DNA of 64,000 nucleotides from Thermogemmatispora aurantia (GTDB lineage Bacteria; Chloroflexota; Ktedonobacteria; Ktedonobacterales; Ktedonobacteraceae), in the NCBI RefSeq assembly GCF_008974285.1, contig NZ_BKZV01000003.1, forward strand, positions 248,001 to 312,000. Reading direction: 5' to 3'. Every line of letters starts with the position of its first letter. The first letter of the stretch is position 1. Below the pieces are notes generated by a model. That model was not told the DNA's origin, searched no databases, and was given only the letters and a program-made list of their open reading frames with translations. Of the stretch, positions 16,575 to 26,152 are shown in pieces. The position numbers and the translations under genes are program-made.

Positions 16575-18072
16575 AGGAGCGCCGGGCCAGCTCAGCCTCC
16601 AGCCCCTCCCGCAGCTCTTGCCACAGACCACGCACGGTCTCCTCGCTGGTGCGCAGATTGCCGATGGCGGCCCGCAAACTATATCTGCCACGCAGCCTGG
16701 TATGCGAGAGAAAGTAGTGACCCGCTCCGTTGATGCGATTGAGAAGGCGCTCGTTGAGAGCCGTCAGCTGCTCCTCGTCGTCAAGTCCGCGCGGATGGGC
16801 CCGGAAGCAGACGGTGCTGAAAGGAGCGGGTGCCAGGCGCTCGAAATCGGGCGACCCATCGATCCACTGGGCCAGGAGCTGCCCGAGGCGAATGTGCTCG
16901 CGTAGACGCGCCTGCAGACCCTCCTGTCCAAAGTAGCGCATAATCATCCATAACTTCAGGGCGCGGAAGCGCCGCCCGAGCGAGATGCCATAGTCCATCA
17001 GATTGGGAGCCTCCTCGTCGGTGCGCAGAATCTCCAGCACCAGACTGAAGGTGGCCTTGACAATCTCAGGCTTGCGGGTGAAGAAGACACTGCAGTCCAG
17101 CGGCGTGAAGAGCCACTTGTGGGGATTGACAATAAAGCTGTCGGCACGCTCGCAGCCGGCCAGAATGTGGCGATACTCCGGCAGCAGCGCGGCAGAGCCG
17201 GCGTATGAGGCGTCGATGTGCAGCCAGAGGCCGTAGCGCTCACAGAGATCAGCAATGGCCGGCACCGGATCGACGCTGGTGGTGGAAGTGGTGCCAACGG
17301 TTGCGACAACGGCGAAGGGCCGCCAGCCAGCGGCCAGGTCCTCCTTGATGGCTCGCTCCAGGGCGGCAACGTCCAGGCGATACTCGTCGTCGACGGGAAT
17401 CTTGCGCAGGCCTTCCAAACCAACGCCCAGAACGATGCCTGCCTTGTCGACAGCGGAGTGAGCTTCTTGAGAGGCATAATAGCGCAGACGCGGCACCTCG
17501 GGCCGCCCACTCATGCCGCGCTGACGGATCTGGAGATCGCTGAGGGCTTCGCGCGCCGCCGCCAGGGCGTAGAGCGTACCGGCGGAAGCGGTATCATTAA
17601 TGACGCCAAAGAGTGGCTCGGGCAGGCCGAGCATCTGTCGCAGCCAGTCGAGCGCCACTTGCTCTAGCTCCGTGGCTGCCGGAGAAGTGCGCCAGAGCAT
17701 GGCGTTAACGTTGAGGGCCGCGGTGAGCAGTTCGCCAAGAATGCCCGGGCCGGAGCCGGTAATGCCGAAGAAGCCCATGAAGCCAGGCGCGTTCCAGTGA
17801 GTGATGCCGGGCAGGAGAACGCGCTCAAAGTCAGCGAGGATGGCTTGCATCGATTCGGGCTGCTGCGGCGGCTGGGCCGGTAAGGCCCTCCGGATATCGC
17901 CCGGCTGCGTGCGCGCAAGGACGGGATAGTCGCCAACGTGCTCTAGATAATCGGCAACCCAGTCGACCACCTGGTGGGCATAGAGGCGAAAGCTGGCCGG
18001 GTCCATGTCGCCGGTGGCCTGCTCTTGTTGGGCAGGATCAAGGGCTGCCCGCTTCTGCTCTCTTTCTTGCAT
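16573..18072 (-). CDS. PLP-dependent group II (aromatic-L-amino-acid type) decarboxylase
   Basis: A 499-aa cytoplasmic enzyme that releases CO2 from an amino acid to give an amine. Lys319 in NPHKWLF binds PLP, Asp287 in HIDASYAG contacts the ring, and His205 in EAHSAVDKA stacks on PLP. The N-terminal domain has the usual WNAPGFMGFF substrate segment. The fold fits DOPA/tryptophan/tyrosine decarboxylases; the exact substrate is unknown. ATG 18072 has AGGA 9 nt upstream; an in-frame ATG at 18099 is possible. The gap 18073-18479 holds nothing I can support. Confidence 0.92.
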   Translation of the reverse strand: MQEREQKRAALDPAQQEQATGDMDPASFRLYAHQVVDWVADYLEHVGDYPVLARTQPGDIRRALPAQPPQQPESMQAILADFERVLLPGITHWNAPGFMGFFGITGSGPGILGELLTAALNVNAMLWRTSPAATELEQVALDWLRQMLGLPEPLFGVINDTASAGTLYALAAAREALSDLQIRQRGMSGRPEVPRLRYYASQEAHSAVDKAGIVLGVGLEGLRKIPVDDEYRLDVAALERAIKEDLAAGWRPFAVVATVGTTSTTSVDPVPAIADLCERYGLWLHIDASYAGSAALLPEYRHILAGCERADSFIVNPHKWLFTPLDCSVFFTRKPEIVKATFSLVLEILRTDEEAPNLMDYGISLGRRFRALKLWMIMRYFGQEGLQARLREHIRLGQLLAQWIDGSPDFERLAPAPFSTVCFRAHPRGLDDEEQLTALNERLLNRINGAGHYFLSHTRLRGRYSLRAAIGNLRTSEETVRGLWQELREGLEAELARRS

Positions 18073-18479
18073 GGTCAGGGTTCCTGCTCCTCTCAACATC
18101 GATCGCCTCGCCACTGCCGCCTGGCTGGCTCCCCGCTTGAAGCCGTCGGTCGCTCAGAGCACGGTTTACCGCGCTGGTGAGGCCACAGCCTGACTGACAC
18201 ATCTCCCAAGCGGGGAACGAAACCCGGGAGACGGGCGAGGACTGATCGTTTAGATCTTATCACATCTGGCCCACCGGGGGGACAGGCGTAGCCCAGGCTC
18301 GGCGCCATTCAGCCAGAAGATAGAGGATGCGGGCTGCCAGGCTAGCTGCCAGCGCTTTCTGTGCCTGGGTCCCCCAGCGCCTGACCGCACGGGGACGAGG
18401 AGAAGGCACCAGGATCACTACGGCGCTGAGCGGCCAGCCCTGGCCTGGCTCTGTGGTCACGATCTAGCGCATTGCGCGC

Positions 18480-18755
18480 TCAGCTGAGGCCGAACTTCTG
18501 CGCCAGCTCGCGATTCGAAGGCTCCACGAGAACAGAGCCATCGGGGAAGACGATGGTGGGAACGCTGCGCAGGCCGCCATTGACCTGCATGACGTAGGCC
18601 GCAGCCTGCTCGTCTTTTTCTATATCGATGTAGTCATAGGCAATGTGGTGTTCGTCGAGCCAGCGCTTTGCTCTACGACAATCACCACACCAGCTTGTCG
18701 CATATACCTTGATTTGCTGTTGGGTAATAGTCGAAGCGGTAGCGTGTCCTTCCAC
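18480..18755 (-). CDS. Glutaredoxin-family thiol-disulfide protein (mycoredoxin-like)
   Basis: A 91-aa redox protein with a thioredoxin fold. The active site CGDC is at residues 23-26, and RSVPTIVFPDGS carries the cis-Pro loop. It probably reduces disulfides or mixed disulfides using a low-molecular-weight thiol. I chose GTG 18755 because AAGGAG lies 8 nt upstream; the longer open frame to 18965 adds residues foreign to the family. It is monocistronic, and the sigma factor gene lies divergently 468 bp away. Confidence 0.9.
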   Translation of the reverse strand: MEGHATASTITQQQIKVYATSWCGDCRRAKRWLDEHHIAYDYIDIEKDEQAAAYVMQVNGGLRSVPTIVFPDGSVLVEPSNRELAQKFGLS

Positions 18756-19223
18756 TGAGATAGCTCCTTGGGGATATGATGATAGTGGAGTGCGGAACCC
18801 CGGGTTACACTTTATAAAAACACAGCCGGGGCGCTTCTCTATTCCTGAGGCTGCCCTCCAGACCCCAATGCGACGCTTGGCTGGCCTGGTCTGGTCCTGC
18901 TCTCCCAGCTCTGAGACACCTGAGCGACTACGCTCCCCGCCTGGGGTCTCCCCAAGCCTCTCCACGTCGTGGCAATGGCAGAGCGCGACCCACAGACAGG
19001 CGAGGCGGTCTGGCTCGCAACCTTTCTCTCCGGCCAGGTGTTATAAGGAGCAGAGTCAAGCGAAAAAGCACGCCTGCCTGGACAGGGGTGAGGCATCAAA
19101 GGAGAGGAGGCCAGTACAAGCAGTGAAGCCGGCTTTCACCTTCATTCCCATAGCTAGCAAATACCTGAGATCGGGCCTGGCGGAGCAGGAGTCCAGAGTA
19201 GGCCGGGGTTCTGGAGCAGGGCC
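18756..19223. other. Divergent intergenic region upstream of the ECF sigma gene
   Basis: This 468-bp stretch holds no supported gene. GTGAA (19123-19127) and TTCAC (19135-19139), 7 bp apart, form an inverted repeat around AGCCGGCT, about 85 bp before the sigma start. GGAACC occurs near 18793 on the plus strand and resembles an ECF -35 core, but no matching -10 is clear. Confidence 0.35.
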
Positions 19224-19847
19224 ATGCCCATGAATCACGCTGATGAGGCAGGTTTTCATCAAGAGCAGGCGTTGTTGAATAGCTTGCTTGCCGATCTCGA
19301 CCGCTGCTTCGAGCAGGTAGTGCTGTACTATGAACAGCGCCTCTTTGCCTTCGCTCTACGGCTGAGCGGGAGTTACGAGGAGGCGCAGGAGATTACCCAG
19401 GATGCCTTTGTGCGCGCCTATCACGCGCTCAGCGGCTATTCTGTCGAGCAGGTACGCAGTCTGGCTCTGCGCGCCTGGCTCTATCAGATTGTGCTCAATG
19501 TGGCGCGCAATCGACTGCGCAAGCTCCGTCACCTGCCGACCTGTGTCTCGCTGGAACAGGCCAGCACTGACGCGGATGAGGAGCTAGAGGGGGCACGCGC
19601 TGAAGGGCCCGAGGCCCACCTGGAAGCGCGCGAGCGCCAGCGCCTGCTGCAGCAGGCGCTGCTGACGCTACCGCTTGCCTATCGTGAGGTGATTGTGCTG
19701 CGCCACATCGAGGGGCTGAGCTATCCAGAGCTGGCGCGTCTGCTCAATCAACCGATTGGCACCGTCAAGGCCAGAGTCCATCGTGGCCTGGCGCAGCTGC
19801 GCCAGGTGCTTGCCCAACATCATGCTCGTGAGGTGCTCTATGACTGA
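19224..19847 (+). CDS. ECF-type RNA polymerase sigma factor
   Basis: A 207-aa sigma-70 family protein with only regions 2 and 4. Region 2 spans about residues 25-105 (EAQEITQDAFVRAYHAL). Region 4 spans about 140-200 (LPLAYREVIVLRHIEGLSYPELARLLNQPIGTVKARVHRG). It directs RNA polymerase to a dedicated promoter set. ATG 19224 has GGAG 7 nt upstream. Its stop overlaps the start of the MGMT-Ada gene by 8 bp, so the two are translationally coupled. The position normally held by an anti-sigma gene is taken by that DNA-repair/sensor protein. Confidence 0.93.
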   Translation: MPMNHADEAGFHQEQALLNSLLADLDRCFEQVVLYYEQRLFAFALRLSGSYEEAQEITQDAFVRAYHALSGYSVEQVRSLALRAWLYQIVLNVARNRLRKLRHLPTCVSLEQASTDADEELEGARAEGPEAHLEARERQRLLQQALLTLPLAYREVIVLRHIEGLSYPELARLLNQPIGTVKARVHRGLAQLRQVLAQHHAREVLYD

Positions 19848-20685
19848 GCAACAGTCTCGCAGCCTGTCACAAGCACGACAACTGGTCCGCGAGCTGCGCA
19901 CTTTCCAGCAGGAGGCCTCACCCCCACCAGCCCTGCGCTCCCACGTGTTGTTTCGAGTCGGGCTGGCTGACGGCTACCTCCGCTTCTCGTCGCCGATCGG
20001 ACCGGTTTTCGTGGCACTGAATGCGCGCGGGATCTCCGCCGTGGATCATGCAGAGGATGCCGCCAGCTTCGAGGCTCGCTTCCGCGCGGAGTTTGGACGG
20101 GCCATCTTTCCACTCGATCCCGCCGAGGCTCCAGCCTGGGTCGGGCAGATCGAGTCAGCCCTGCAGACCGGTCAGACGGCCCATCTGCCTTTTGATCTGC
20201 GCGGTCGCAGCCCCTTCGAACAGGCCGTCCTGTGCCGGACGCTGCTGATCCCCTCTGGCGAGGTGCGCCCCTACGCCTGGGTAGCGCGCGAGATCGGGCA
20301 GCCACACGCCGTACGGGCCGTGGGCAATGCCCTGGCACGCAACCCCATCCCGCTGCTGATCCCCTGCCACCGGGTGGTGCGCAGCGATTGCCAGATCGGC
20401 AACTATAGTCTGGGCGGCCCGCTCAATAAACGGGCGTTGTTGGAAGCCGAAGGAATCGACCTGGCCTTGCTAGAGCAGCTCTCCGCCAGGGGGGTGCGCT
20501 ACATCGGCAGTACGACTACCCATGTCTACTGCTTCCCGACCTGTCGCTACGCGCGCCGGATCGCCCCAGAACATCGCCAGCCCCTGCGCTCGCCCGAGGA
20601 GGCAACAAGCCTTGGCTATCGCCCCTGCCAGCACTGTCGTCCTGCCCCCCCGGCGAGTCCAGACACCAGTCTCGCCAGCGAGTAA
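19840..20685 (+). CDS. O6-methylguanine-DNA methyltransferase fused to a C-terminal Ada zinc domain
   Basis: A 281-aa suicide alkyl-transfer protein. Residues about 45-210 form the MGMT module, with the PCHRV active site at 175-179 and acceptor Cys176. Residues 218-268 match the Ada N-terminal zinc domain, with Cys231, Cys235, Cys263 and Cys266 in the C-x3-C...C-x2-C spacing of E. coli Ada. Cys231 aligns with the Cys that accepts methyl from DNA phosphotriesters. The order is inverted compared with Ada, and the AraC-type DNA-binding domain is missing. The first 45 residues are helical and Pro/Ala-rich, like the tails of some anti-sigma factors. It starts inside the ECF sigma gene. A sensing role is inference. 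Confidence 0.92.
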   Translation: MTEQQSRSLSQARQLVRELRTFQQEASPPPALRSHVLFRVGLADGYLRFSSPIGPVFVALNARGISAVDHAEDAASFEARFRAEFGRAIFPLDPAEAPAWVGQIESALQTGQTAHLPFDLRGRSPFEQAVLCRTLLIPSGEVRPYAWVAREIGQPHAVRAVGNALARNPIPLLIPCHRVVRSDCQIGNYSLGGPLNKRALLEAEGIDLALLEQLSARGVRYIGSTTTHVYCFPTCRYARRIAPEHRQPLRSPEEATSLGYRPCQHCRPAPPASPDTSLASE

Positions 20686-20712
20686 GTCAGGGGGAAACCA
20701 GCCAGCGCTCAC

Positions 20713-21951
20713 TCAGCTCGCGTTGGCCCCCTGACCCAGACGCTCTAGAAGACGCTCCAGCAGGCGCCGGCCACCGCTGGCGACGAGACGCGGGCTGCGC
20801 GCCATCATTCCCATGAGCAGGCCCGCGGTGAACTCGCCACGCATAGCCTGGGCCCACTGAGCCGGCGTCAGGCGCCGGAGCAGGACCAAGGCATCGTCCC
20901 ATTGCTCATCACGGTAGGCCGCAATGTGACGATTGATCAGATAGGCAAGCTCCATCTCGCGCCCAAAGCGCGCCCGCCAGCGACGGTCAAAGCGCTCCAG
21001 GAAGGCTGCCGAGGTATTGCCCTCCTCGATCGCCTCCGCCGCCACCTCTCCAGCCAGACGCCCGGCGTAGATGGCAAAGCGAATGCCCTCGCCTACCAGC
21101 GTCGACCCCTGCCCCCCAGCATCGCCCGCCAGCAAGAGGCCAGCGGCGGAGAAACGTTCCACTGGCCCTTCCGCCGGGAAGAGACCCGTGTGATACTCCA
21201 CAGCACTGGCACCGCGCAACTTTTCCCGCAGGCGCGGCTCCTCGCGGAGCAAATACTCTAGATAGAGACGCGCATCGTCTTCGCTATCTGGATGGATCAC
21301 CCCCACCCCGACGCGAACCCGCCCCTGCCCACGAGGAAAGACCCAGGCGTAGCCGCTGGGCGCGACCTCGCTCCCCATCAGCAAATACAGCTCTTCCTGG
21401 GGATAGTGCGGCGCATAGAGATCGTACTCGGCTCCGTAACCATAGCGGCGGAAGGCGCCGCCGAGTCCCACTCGCACGGCTATATGACGAGCCATGCCGC
21501 TGGCATCGATGGTCACCTTGGCCCTGACCATCAGACGACGTCCACGCTCGTCGCGCACCGTTACGCCGCGCACCTCCCCCTCTTCAAGCAGCACCTGATC
21601 GACCGCATGGCGCAAGCGCAGCTCTGCCCCTGCAGCGATGGCGCGCGCCGCCAGGTACTGATAGAGGGCGCGCACATCGAGGACACAGGCCACCGGCGGA
21701 TCATAGCGCAGCGCCACCTGCTGCCGAGGTGAGAGAAAAAACACCTGCAGGATCGGATGATAGAGCTGGGCGGGTACGCCCAGCTCCTGCATATCCTTGA
21801 TCCAACTTCCGCCACTGGTATGGACCGGATAGCCGATCTCGCTCTGCCGTTCTAATACGAGCACCCTCAGTCCCTGGCGCGCTACCGCCTCTGCGGCGGC
21901 CAGACCCGCCGGCCCTCCCCCCACAACAACAACGTCCCTGGACTCCTGCAT
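20713..21951 (-). CDS. Geranylgeranyl-reductase-family FAD-dependent oxidoreductase
   Basis: A 412-aa flavoprotein. The FAD dinucleotide motif VVVGGGPAGLAAA starts near residue 8 and is followed by VLERQSEIGYPVHTSGG. GLLLAGDAGGQGSTLVGEGIRFAIYAG near residue 280 is the second FAD-contact motif. The family reduces isoprenoid chains of lipids, quinones or chlorophyll-type molecules; here the substrate is unknown, with quinone or polyprenyl side chains possible. ATG 21951 has GAGAGG 9 nt upstream; a TTG at 22002 is less likely. It ends 28 bp from the convergent MGMT-Ada gene and follows the LmbE-like gene on the same strand by 72 bp. Confidence 0.88.
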   Translation of the reverse strand: MQESRDVVVVGGGPAGLAAAEAVARQGLRVLVLERQSEIGYPVHTSGGSWIKDMQELGVPAQLYHPILQVFFLSPRQQVALRYDPPVACVLDVRALYQYLAARAIAAGAELRLRHAVDQVLLEEGEVRGVTVRDERGRRLMVRAKVTIDASGMARHIAVRVGLGGAFRRYGYGAEYDLYAPHYPQEELYLLMGSEVAPSGYAWVFPRGQGRVRVGVGVIHPDSEDDARLYLEYLLREEPRLREKLRGASAVEYHTGLFPAEGPVERFSAAGLLLAGDAGGQGSTLVGEGIRFAIYAGRLAGEVAAEAIEEGNTSAAFLERFDRRWRARFGREMELAYLINRHIAAYRDEQWDDALVLLRRLTPAQWAQAMRGEFTAGLLMGMMARSPRLVASGGRRLLERLLERLGQGANAS

Positions 21952-22023
21952 AGGCACCGTCCTCTCCCTTTCTTGATCAATCAGCTCCCAGACAACGCTC
22001 AACTGGCCGGCTTACCAGGAGGG

Positions 22024-22785
22024 CTAGCGAGCGTTCTCCGTGCGGTGAAACTCCTCGGCATAGGCTAACTGATGCCGCGCCCCAGACTCCTGGGCCCCAC
22101 GACGCACGCGCTCGGCTACCTGCTCAAAGTGGTCTCCAACCTGGCTGGCATGGGCCCGCAGTGCCTGCAGCTTCAGCTCGATGGTCGTGGAGATATCTTC
22201 AGCATGGTTGAGCATGGGCGCCCCAACAATGTAAACTTCGCGCACCCGATGCGGCTGTAATCCCTCGGCCAATAGCTCAGGGAAGTCCCAGGCATTCTGA
22301 GAAGCAGGATAGACGGCCTCCAGGGCCATCCGCCCGGCGGTCAGATGATCTGGATGATAGCGGCCTAAAAAGAGCACTGGCGACCACGAGCGCTCGGGCG
22401 ATTGACAGACCACGCGCGTGGGGCGATATCTGCGCAGGAGGCGCACTAGCTCGCGCTTCAATTCGGGCGTCGGCTGGAGCTGCCCGTCGGGATAGCCGAG
22501 GAAAATGACTTCTTTGACCCCCAGAATCTGACAGGCAGCCCGCTGCTCGGCCTTGCGCGTCTCAATTGTACGCTGCCGGGCCTCTGCACTGACATCCTGC
22601 GCCTCGTCCGGCCCTCCCCCTCCTCCATCGGTACAGATGACGTAGTAAACCTCCCATCCCTCGCGCGCCCAACGCGCCACAGTGCCGCCACAGCCGAATT
22701 CTGCATCATCGGGATGAGCCACAATCACCATTGCACGCTTTGCTTGCTCTTTCGATGTCTCAACTGCTTCTTGTTGTCCCTGCAT
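22024..22785 (-). CDS. LmbE/PIG-L family N-acetylglucosaminyl deacetylase
   Basis: A 253-aa zinc hydrolase. The A-H-P-D-D-A-E motif (His24, Asp26, Asp27) binds zinc with the later His of RYHPDHLTAG. Family members deacetylate GlcNAc-linked molecules such as mycothiol and bacillithiol precursors or GlcNAc-PI. A low-molecular-weight thiol role is possible but unproven. ATG 22785 has GAGGAG 11 nt upstream. It is probably co-transcribed with the flavoprotein gene downstream. Confidence 0.9.
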   Translation of the reverse strand: MQGQQEAVETSKEQAKRAMVIVAHPDDAEFGCGGTVARWAREGWEVYYVICTDGGGGGPDEAQDVSAEARQRTIETRKAEQRAACQILGVKEVIFLGYPDGQLQPTPELKRELVRLLRRYRPTRVVCQSPERSWSPVLFLGRYHPDHLTAGRMALEAVYPASQNAWDFPELLAEGLQPHRVREVYIVGAPMLNHAEDISTTIELKLQALRAHASQVGDHFEQVAERVRRGAQESGARHQLAYAEEFHRTENAR

Positions 22786-23114
22786 CAAAAGACACGCTCC
22801 TCTAGGATCTCAAAAGGCATCGGGGAAGTCGGCCTTATTGTACCACGCCCGCCTCTCTCTGCCTATCGCTGAGCTATCGCTCTGCCCTTCCAGCCAGCTA
22901 CAAGAGCCATCGCTCACTCCCTCGGAGGAACGAGCCTTTCAAAAAGCGCTCATCCTATCCCCCAAGAGGGCAGCGAGCGTCACAGGCCAGGTGGTACTTT
23001 CCTGCTAGAGAGGGCCGGGGGCCACAAAAATCTATTAACATGAAAGCATCCTATTTCAATGCTATCTCGCCTTAACGGTCAAAATCTGTGGAAGGGAAGT
23101 ACACAAAAAGACGT

Positions 23115-25940
23115 ATGCAGTTTACTAGACAGGCCCAACAGCAACCACAACAATTAATGACCTGTCCCCAGTGCGATAACGTCGTGCCCATTGGTGCACC
23201 CTTCTGCAATATCTGCGGGACACGTCTCTATCCGCCACCCACAACCGCGCAGGCTTCAGCAGCTGCTGCCGCCGCCGGAGCCGCGGCCTCCGCCACCGCC
23301 GCCCCCGCGCAGCCTGGTGCGGCCCCGACAGCCCCAGCGCCGCCCGATTCCTATGATGAGGAGGAAGACGAAGAGGAAGAAGATTACGAATATGAAGAAG
23401 GGGAGGAGGAAGAGGAAGAGGAGAGTGGAAAGGCCACCCAGACGGTAACTCCCCCTCCCGCTCCGGGTGAGATCCATAGCCTGCTCCAGCGTCTGGAGGA
23501 GCAGGTCGGTCAGATCGATGTTTATTTCCCGGCCAACCTCCCCGATAAAGCGCAAAAGATCAATGCCTGGAAAAAGCAGCTCCAGCGTGCCTCGGCCTGT
23601 GCCCGCTTACTGGAACGACCACAGATCCAGCAGATCGAGTCGCAGCAGGCCCTGCGCCTGCGCCACCACATCGCCGAGGCGGCACGCGCTCTGGATTATA
23701 CGCGAGAGTATACCGTCAAGCTGGTCGGGCACGCCGGCGCCGGCAAGAGCACGCTCCTGGCCGCCCTGATCGGACAGGATATCTTCCCACGCCTGGCCGG
23801 AGGCGCCGTCACGGGGGTGCGCACGCGCGTGCGCCTCTGCCGCGACGATGAGCCGGAGGAAATGCACGTCCACTTTCTGACACGGGCCGCCTTCGGCCAC
23901 CTGCTCAGCCAGACCCAGCAGGCCATCAAGACGGCACCAACGCAGAAGATGCGCGAGGCCCTGGCCGCTGAGCTAAATATCCTGCTCAAAGCGAGCGAAG
24001 CCTTTGGCGATACTTACCTGAAGGATGACCAGCCCTACGTGGAGATCGTGCCACGCGAGCGCTGGAAAACGGAAAGCCGCCGCTATATCGAAGAGCCAGC
24101 CCGCGATAGCGAGGAGCCACGCCTGACACGCGTTATCGACTATGTAGAGTACCGCGTGCACGCGGGACCGCGCTCAGTGCTGCCCCCCAACAGCGTCCTG
24201 GTCGATTTGCCCGGCGGCGCCGCCGGCCAGATCTATCACGACCTGATGCTGCGCGAGGAGCTGAAGCAGGTCGATGCCTTGCTGCTGGTGATCGGCAATA
24301 ACCGCTTCGGCGACGACGAGCGCATCCAGCGCATCTTCGAGGAGGTACGCCAGGCCGTCCTGCAAAACCGCGCCTTCGACGTGGCCAGCCGCATGCTCTT
24401 CCTGGTGGTGACGCATTGGGACGAGATTAATTCTCCCGCCAGCCAGGAGAAAGCCCTCGGCAGCCTGCGCCCCTTCCTGCGCGAACTGCCCCCCGGCTAC
24501 GCGAGCTACCATCGCCACGGCTCACGCCATACCTATTTCTTCTACCCGCTGCGAGCTCTCGATGCCCTGCTGGCAACCCTGGGCCTGGCCGGCACCTCCC
24601 TGGATGAGGAACGCCAACAGGAGGGCCGTGAGTACGCCGGTCGCCTGCTGGGAATCTACCCCGAGTTGCTGAAGGTGGCCCCCTCGCTGCCGCCGACTAC
24701 CAGCGCTCAGGAGTTTGAGCAGGTAACGCGCGAGCAGCATGAGGCCATGTTGCAGTATAGCGGTCTGCCCGAGCTGACACACGACCTACAGGTCTTTTTA
24801 ACGGAGAACCGCTATGAGGTGCAGCTGCGCCACGCGGAGACGCAGCTAGCGATGGCTTTGCAGCTGACTGAAGACCTGTGCTGGGAACAGATGAGCCAGC
24901 TCGGCGTCGAAAGCCATGATCTGCAGGAGCTGCAGCAGGAAATGCGCTCGCGCCAGGCTCGCCGCAGCGCCGCTCGCTTCGAGCACCTGCAGCGCCGCAC
25001 CAACGCCATGCTCGATGCCTGGAACGACGCCCTGCGCCAGTTCGATTCAGCGATCAGCAGCGAGAAGAGCGTCTTCCAGCGCGTGCTGCAAACGGCCCAC
25101 GAGCGCGCCGCTCAACGCGTCAAAATCCGCATCACACAGGGCCACTTCGATCACTATATTAAGGTCGGCAACCGCCGCCCCGAGGATTCACCAGCGATGG
25201 AGATCGGCAATCGCTGGACGGATATCGACGGCTGGGGCCTGATTAAGGCGCTGCGCCAGAGCCTGTGCATGGCCCTGGAGCGCGAACTGAATGACCCCGC
25301 CCGCACGCTGGCCGAGGCCTTCTTGATGCCGATTGCCTACAAGGAGGAAGTCGACGGCTCGCTCGATATCAATCGGGTGGCTCTCGGCGAGTTCGGCGGC
25401 GAGCTGGATGAGATTCAGAAAGCCTACAATAAACTGAAGCGCAGCATCCGCGAGAAGGCCCGCGATATCTGCCTCTATGTGACTCTCGGCGAACTGCTCA
25501 ATGAGGAGAAATACGCCCCCACTCGCGAGAATCCAGCCGTGGGTGCGCTCTATCGCCTGACGAACGCTCAGGGGAGGGCCGAGGAGATCATCCAGCAGGC
25601 CCGCCGGCTGATGGCCCCAATTCTCGATACGATCTGTAACGGCCTGGCCCGCAGCACCGAGCAGCGTATCGCGCGCCTCTTCCGCTACGAGCTGGATAAG
25701 CTTCAGGAGCGCCAGGTCTACGATAGCGATCGCCTGGAGGCTCAGCCGGTGTCACAAAACGGTACTTTCTCGGATATCGTGACGCGCCTCTACAGCCACC
25801 TGACCGAGCGTGTGCATACTTCGGAAGCCCTGCGCCAGCAGCTCGATAACTTGCAGGCGCAGCGTGAGGCCGCGCTGGATCAGTGGGTTGATCTGATTCA
25901 GGAGGTGGAGGCACTCAAGACCATTCATCGCCAGGAGTAA
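23115..25940 (+). CDS. Zinc-ribbon dynamin-like large GTPase
   Basis: A protein of about 941 aa. The N-terminus holds a four-Cys zinc ribbon (CPQCDNV...FCNICG), a Pro/Ala-rich linker and a very acidic Asp/Glu/Tyr stretch. The GTPase follows: G1 GHAGAGKST (205-213), G3 DLPGG near 364 and G4-like THWD (433-436). The last ~400 residues are helical and rich in charged residues, as in dynamin-like proteins that bind and reshape membranes. No transmembrane helix is clear. The start is uncertain: GTG 23088 would add nine residues, and neither start has an ideal ribosome site. A terminator follows at 26111. The upstream gap shows no firm promoter. Confidence 0.82.
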   Translation: MQFTRQAQQQPQQLMTCPQCDNVVPIGAPFCNICGTRLYPPPTTAQASAAAAAAGAAASATAAPAQPGAAPTAPAPPDSYDEEEDEEEEDYEYEEGEEEEEEESGKATQTVTPPPAPGEIHSLLQRLEEQVGQIDVYFPANLPDKAQKINAWKKQLQRASACARLLERPQIQQIESQQALRLRHHIAEAARALDYTREYTVKLVGHAGAGKSTLLAALIGQDIFPRLAGGAVTGVRTRVRLCRDDEPEEMHVHFLTRAAFGHLLSQTQQAIKTAPTQKMREALAAELNILLKASEAFGDTYLKDDQPYVEIVPRERWKTESRRYIEEPARDSEEPRLTRVIDYVEYRVHAGPRSVLPPNSVLVDLPGGAAGQIYHDLMLREELKQVDALLLVIGNNRFGDDERIQRIFEEVRQAVLQNRAFDVASRMLFLVVTHWDEINSPASQEKALGSLRPFLRELPPGYASYHRHGSRHTYFFYPLRALDALLATLGLAGTSLDEERQQEGREYAGRLLGIYPELLKVAPSLPPTTSAQEFEQVTREQHEAMLQYSGLPELTHDLQVFLTENRYEVQLRHAETQLAMALQLTEDLCWEQMSQLGVESHDLQELQQEMRSRQARRSAARFEHLQRRTNAMLDAWNDALRQFDSAISSEKSVFQRVLQTAHERAAQRVKIRITQGHFDHYIKVGNRRPEDSPAMEIGNRWTDIDGWGLIKALRQSLCMALERELNDPARTLAEAFLMPIAYKEEVDGSLDINRVALGEFGGELDEIQKAYNKLKRSIREKARDICLYVTLGELLNEEKYAPTRENPAVGALYRLTNAQGRAEEIIQQARRLMAPILDTICNGLARSTEQRIARLFRYELDKLQERQVYDSDRLEAQPVSQNGTFSDIVTRLYSHLTERVHTSEALRQQLDNLQAQREAALDQWVDLIQEVEALKTIHRQE

Positions 25941-26110
25941 GCGGCCTGGAGAACAGTACACGAAGATGCCCCGAGCTGAGGCCTAACCTGACCTGGCCCG
26001 GCTCGGTGGCATGTCCATCCCTTTCTCCTATCAGGAGATGAAATATTTCGCTCTCTAACTGCTCACAGGAAGCCGGATAACCCTCGTCCTATAAGCAAGC
26101 TCTAGTAAAG

Positions 26111-26152
26111 AGGGAGGGAGAGCGCTCAGGGCCGCGTCTCTCCCTCCCTTTT
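26111..26152 (+). terminator. Rho-independent terminator after the GTPase gene
   Basis: A 12-bp perfect stem (AGGGAGGGAGAG at 26111-26122 with CTCTCCCTCCCT at 26138-26149), a 15-nt loop, then TTTT. It is the clearest intrinsic terminator in the window and ends the GTPase transcript about 170 bp after its stop. Confidence 0.85.
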
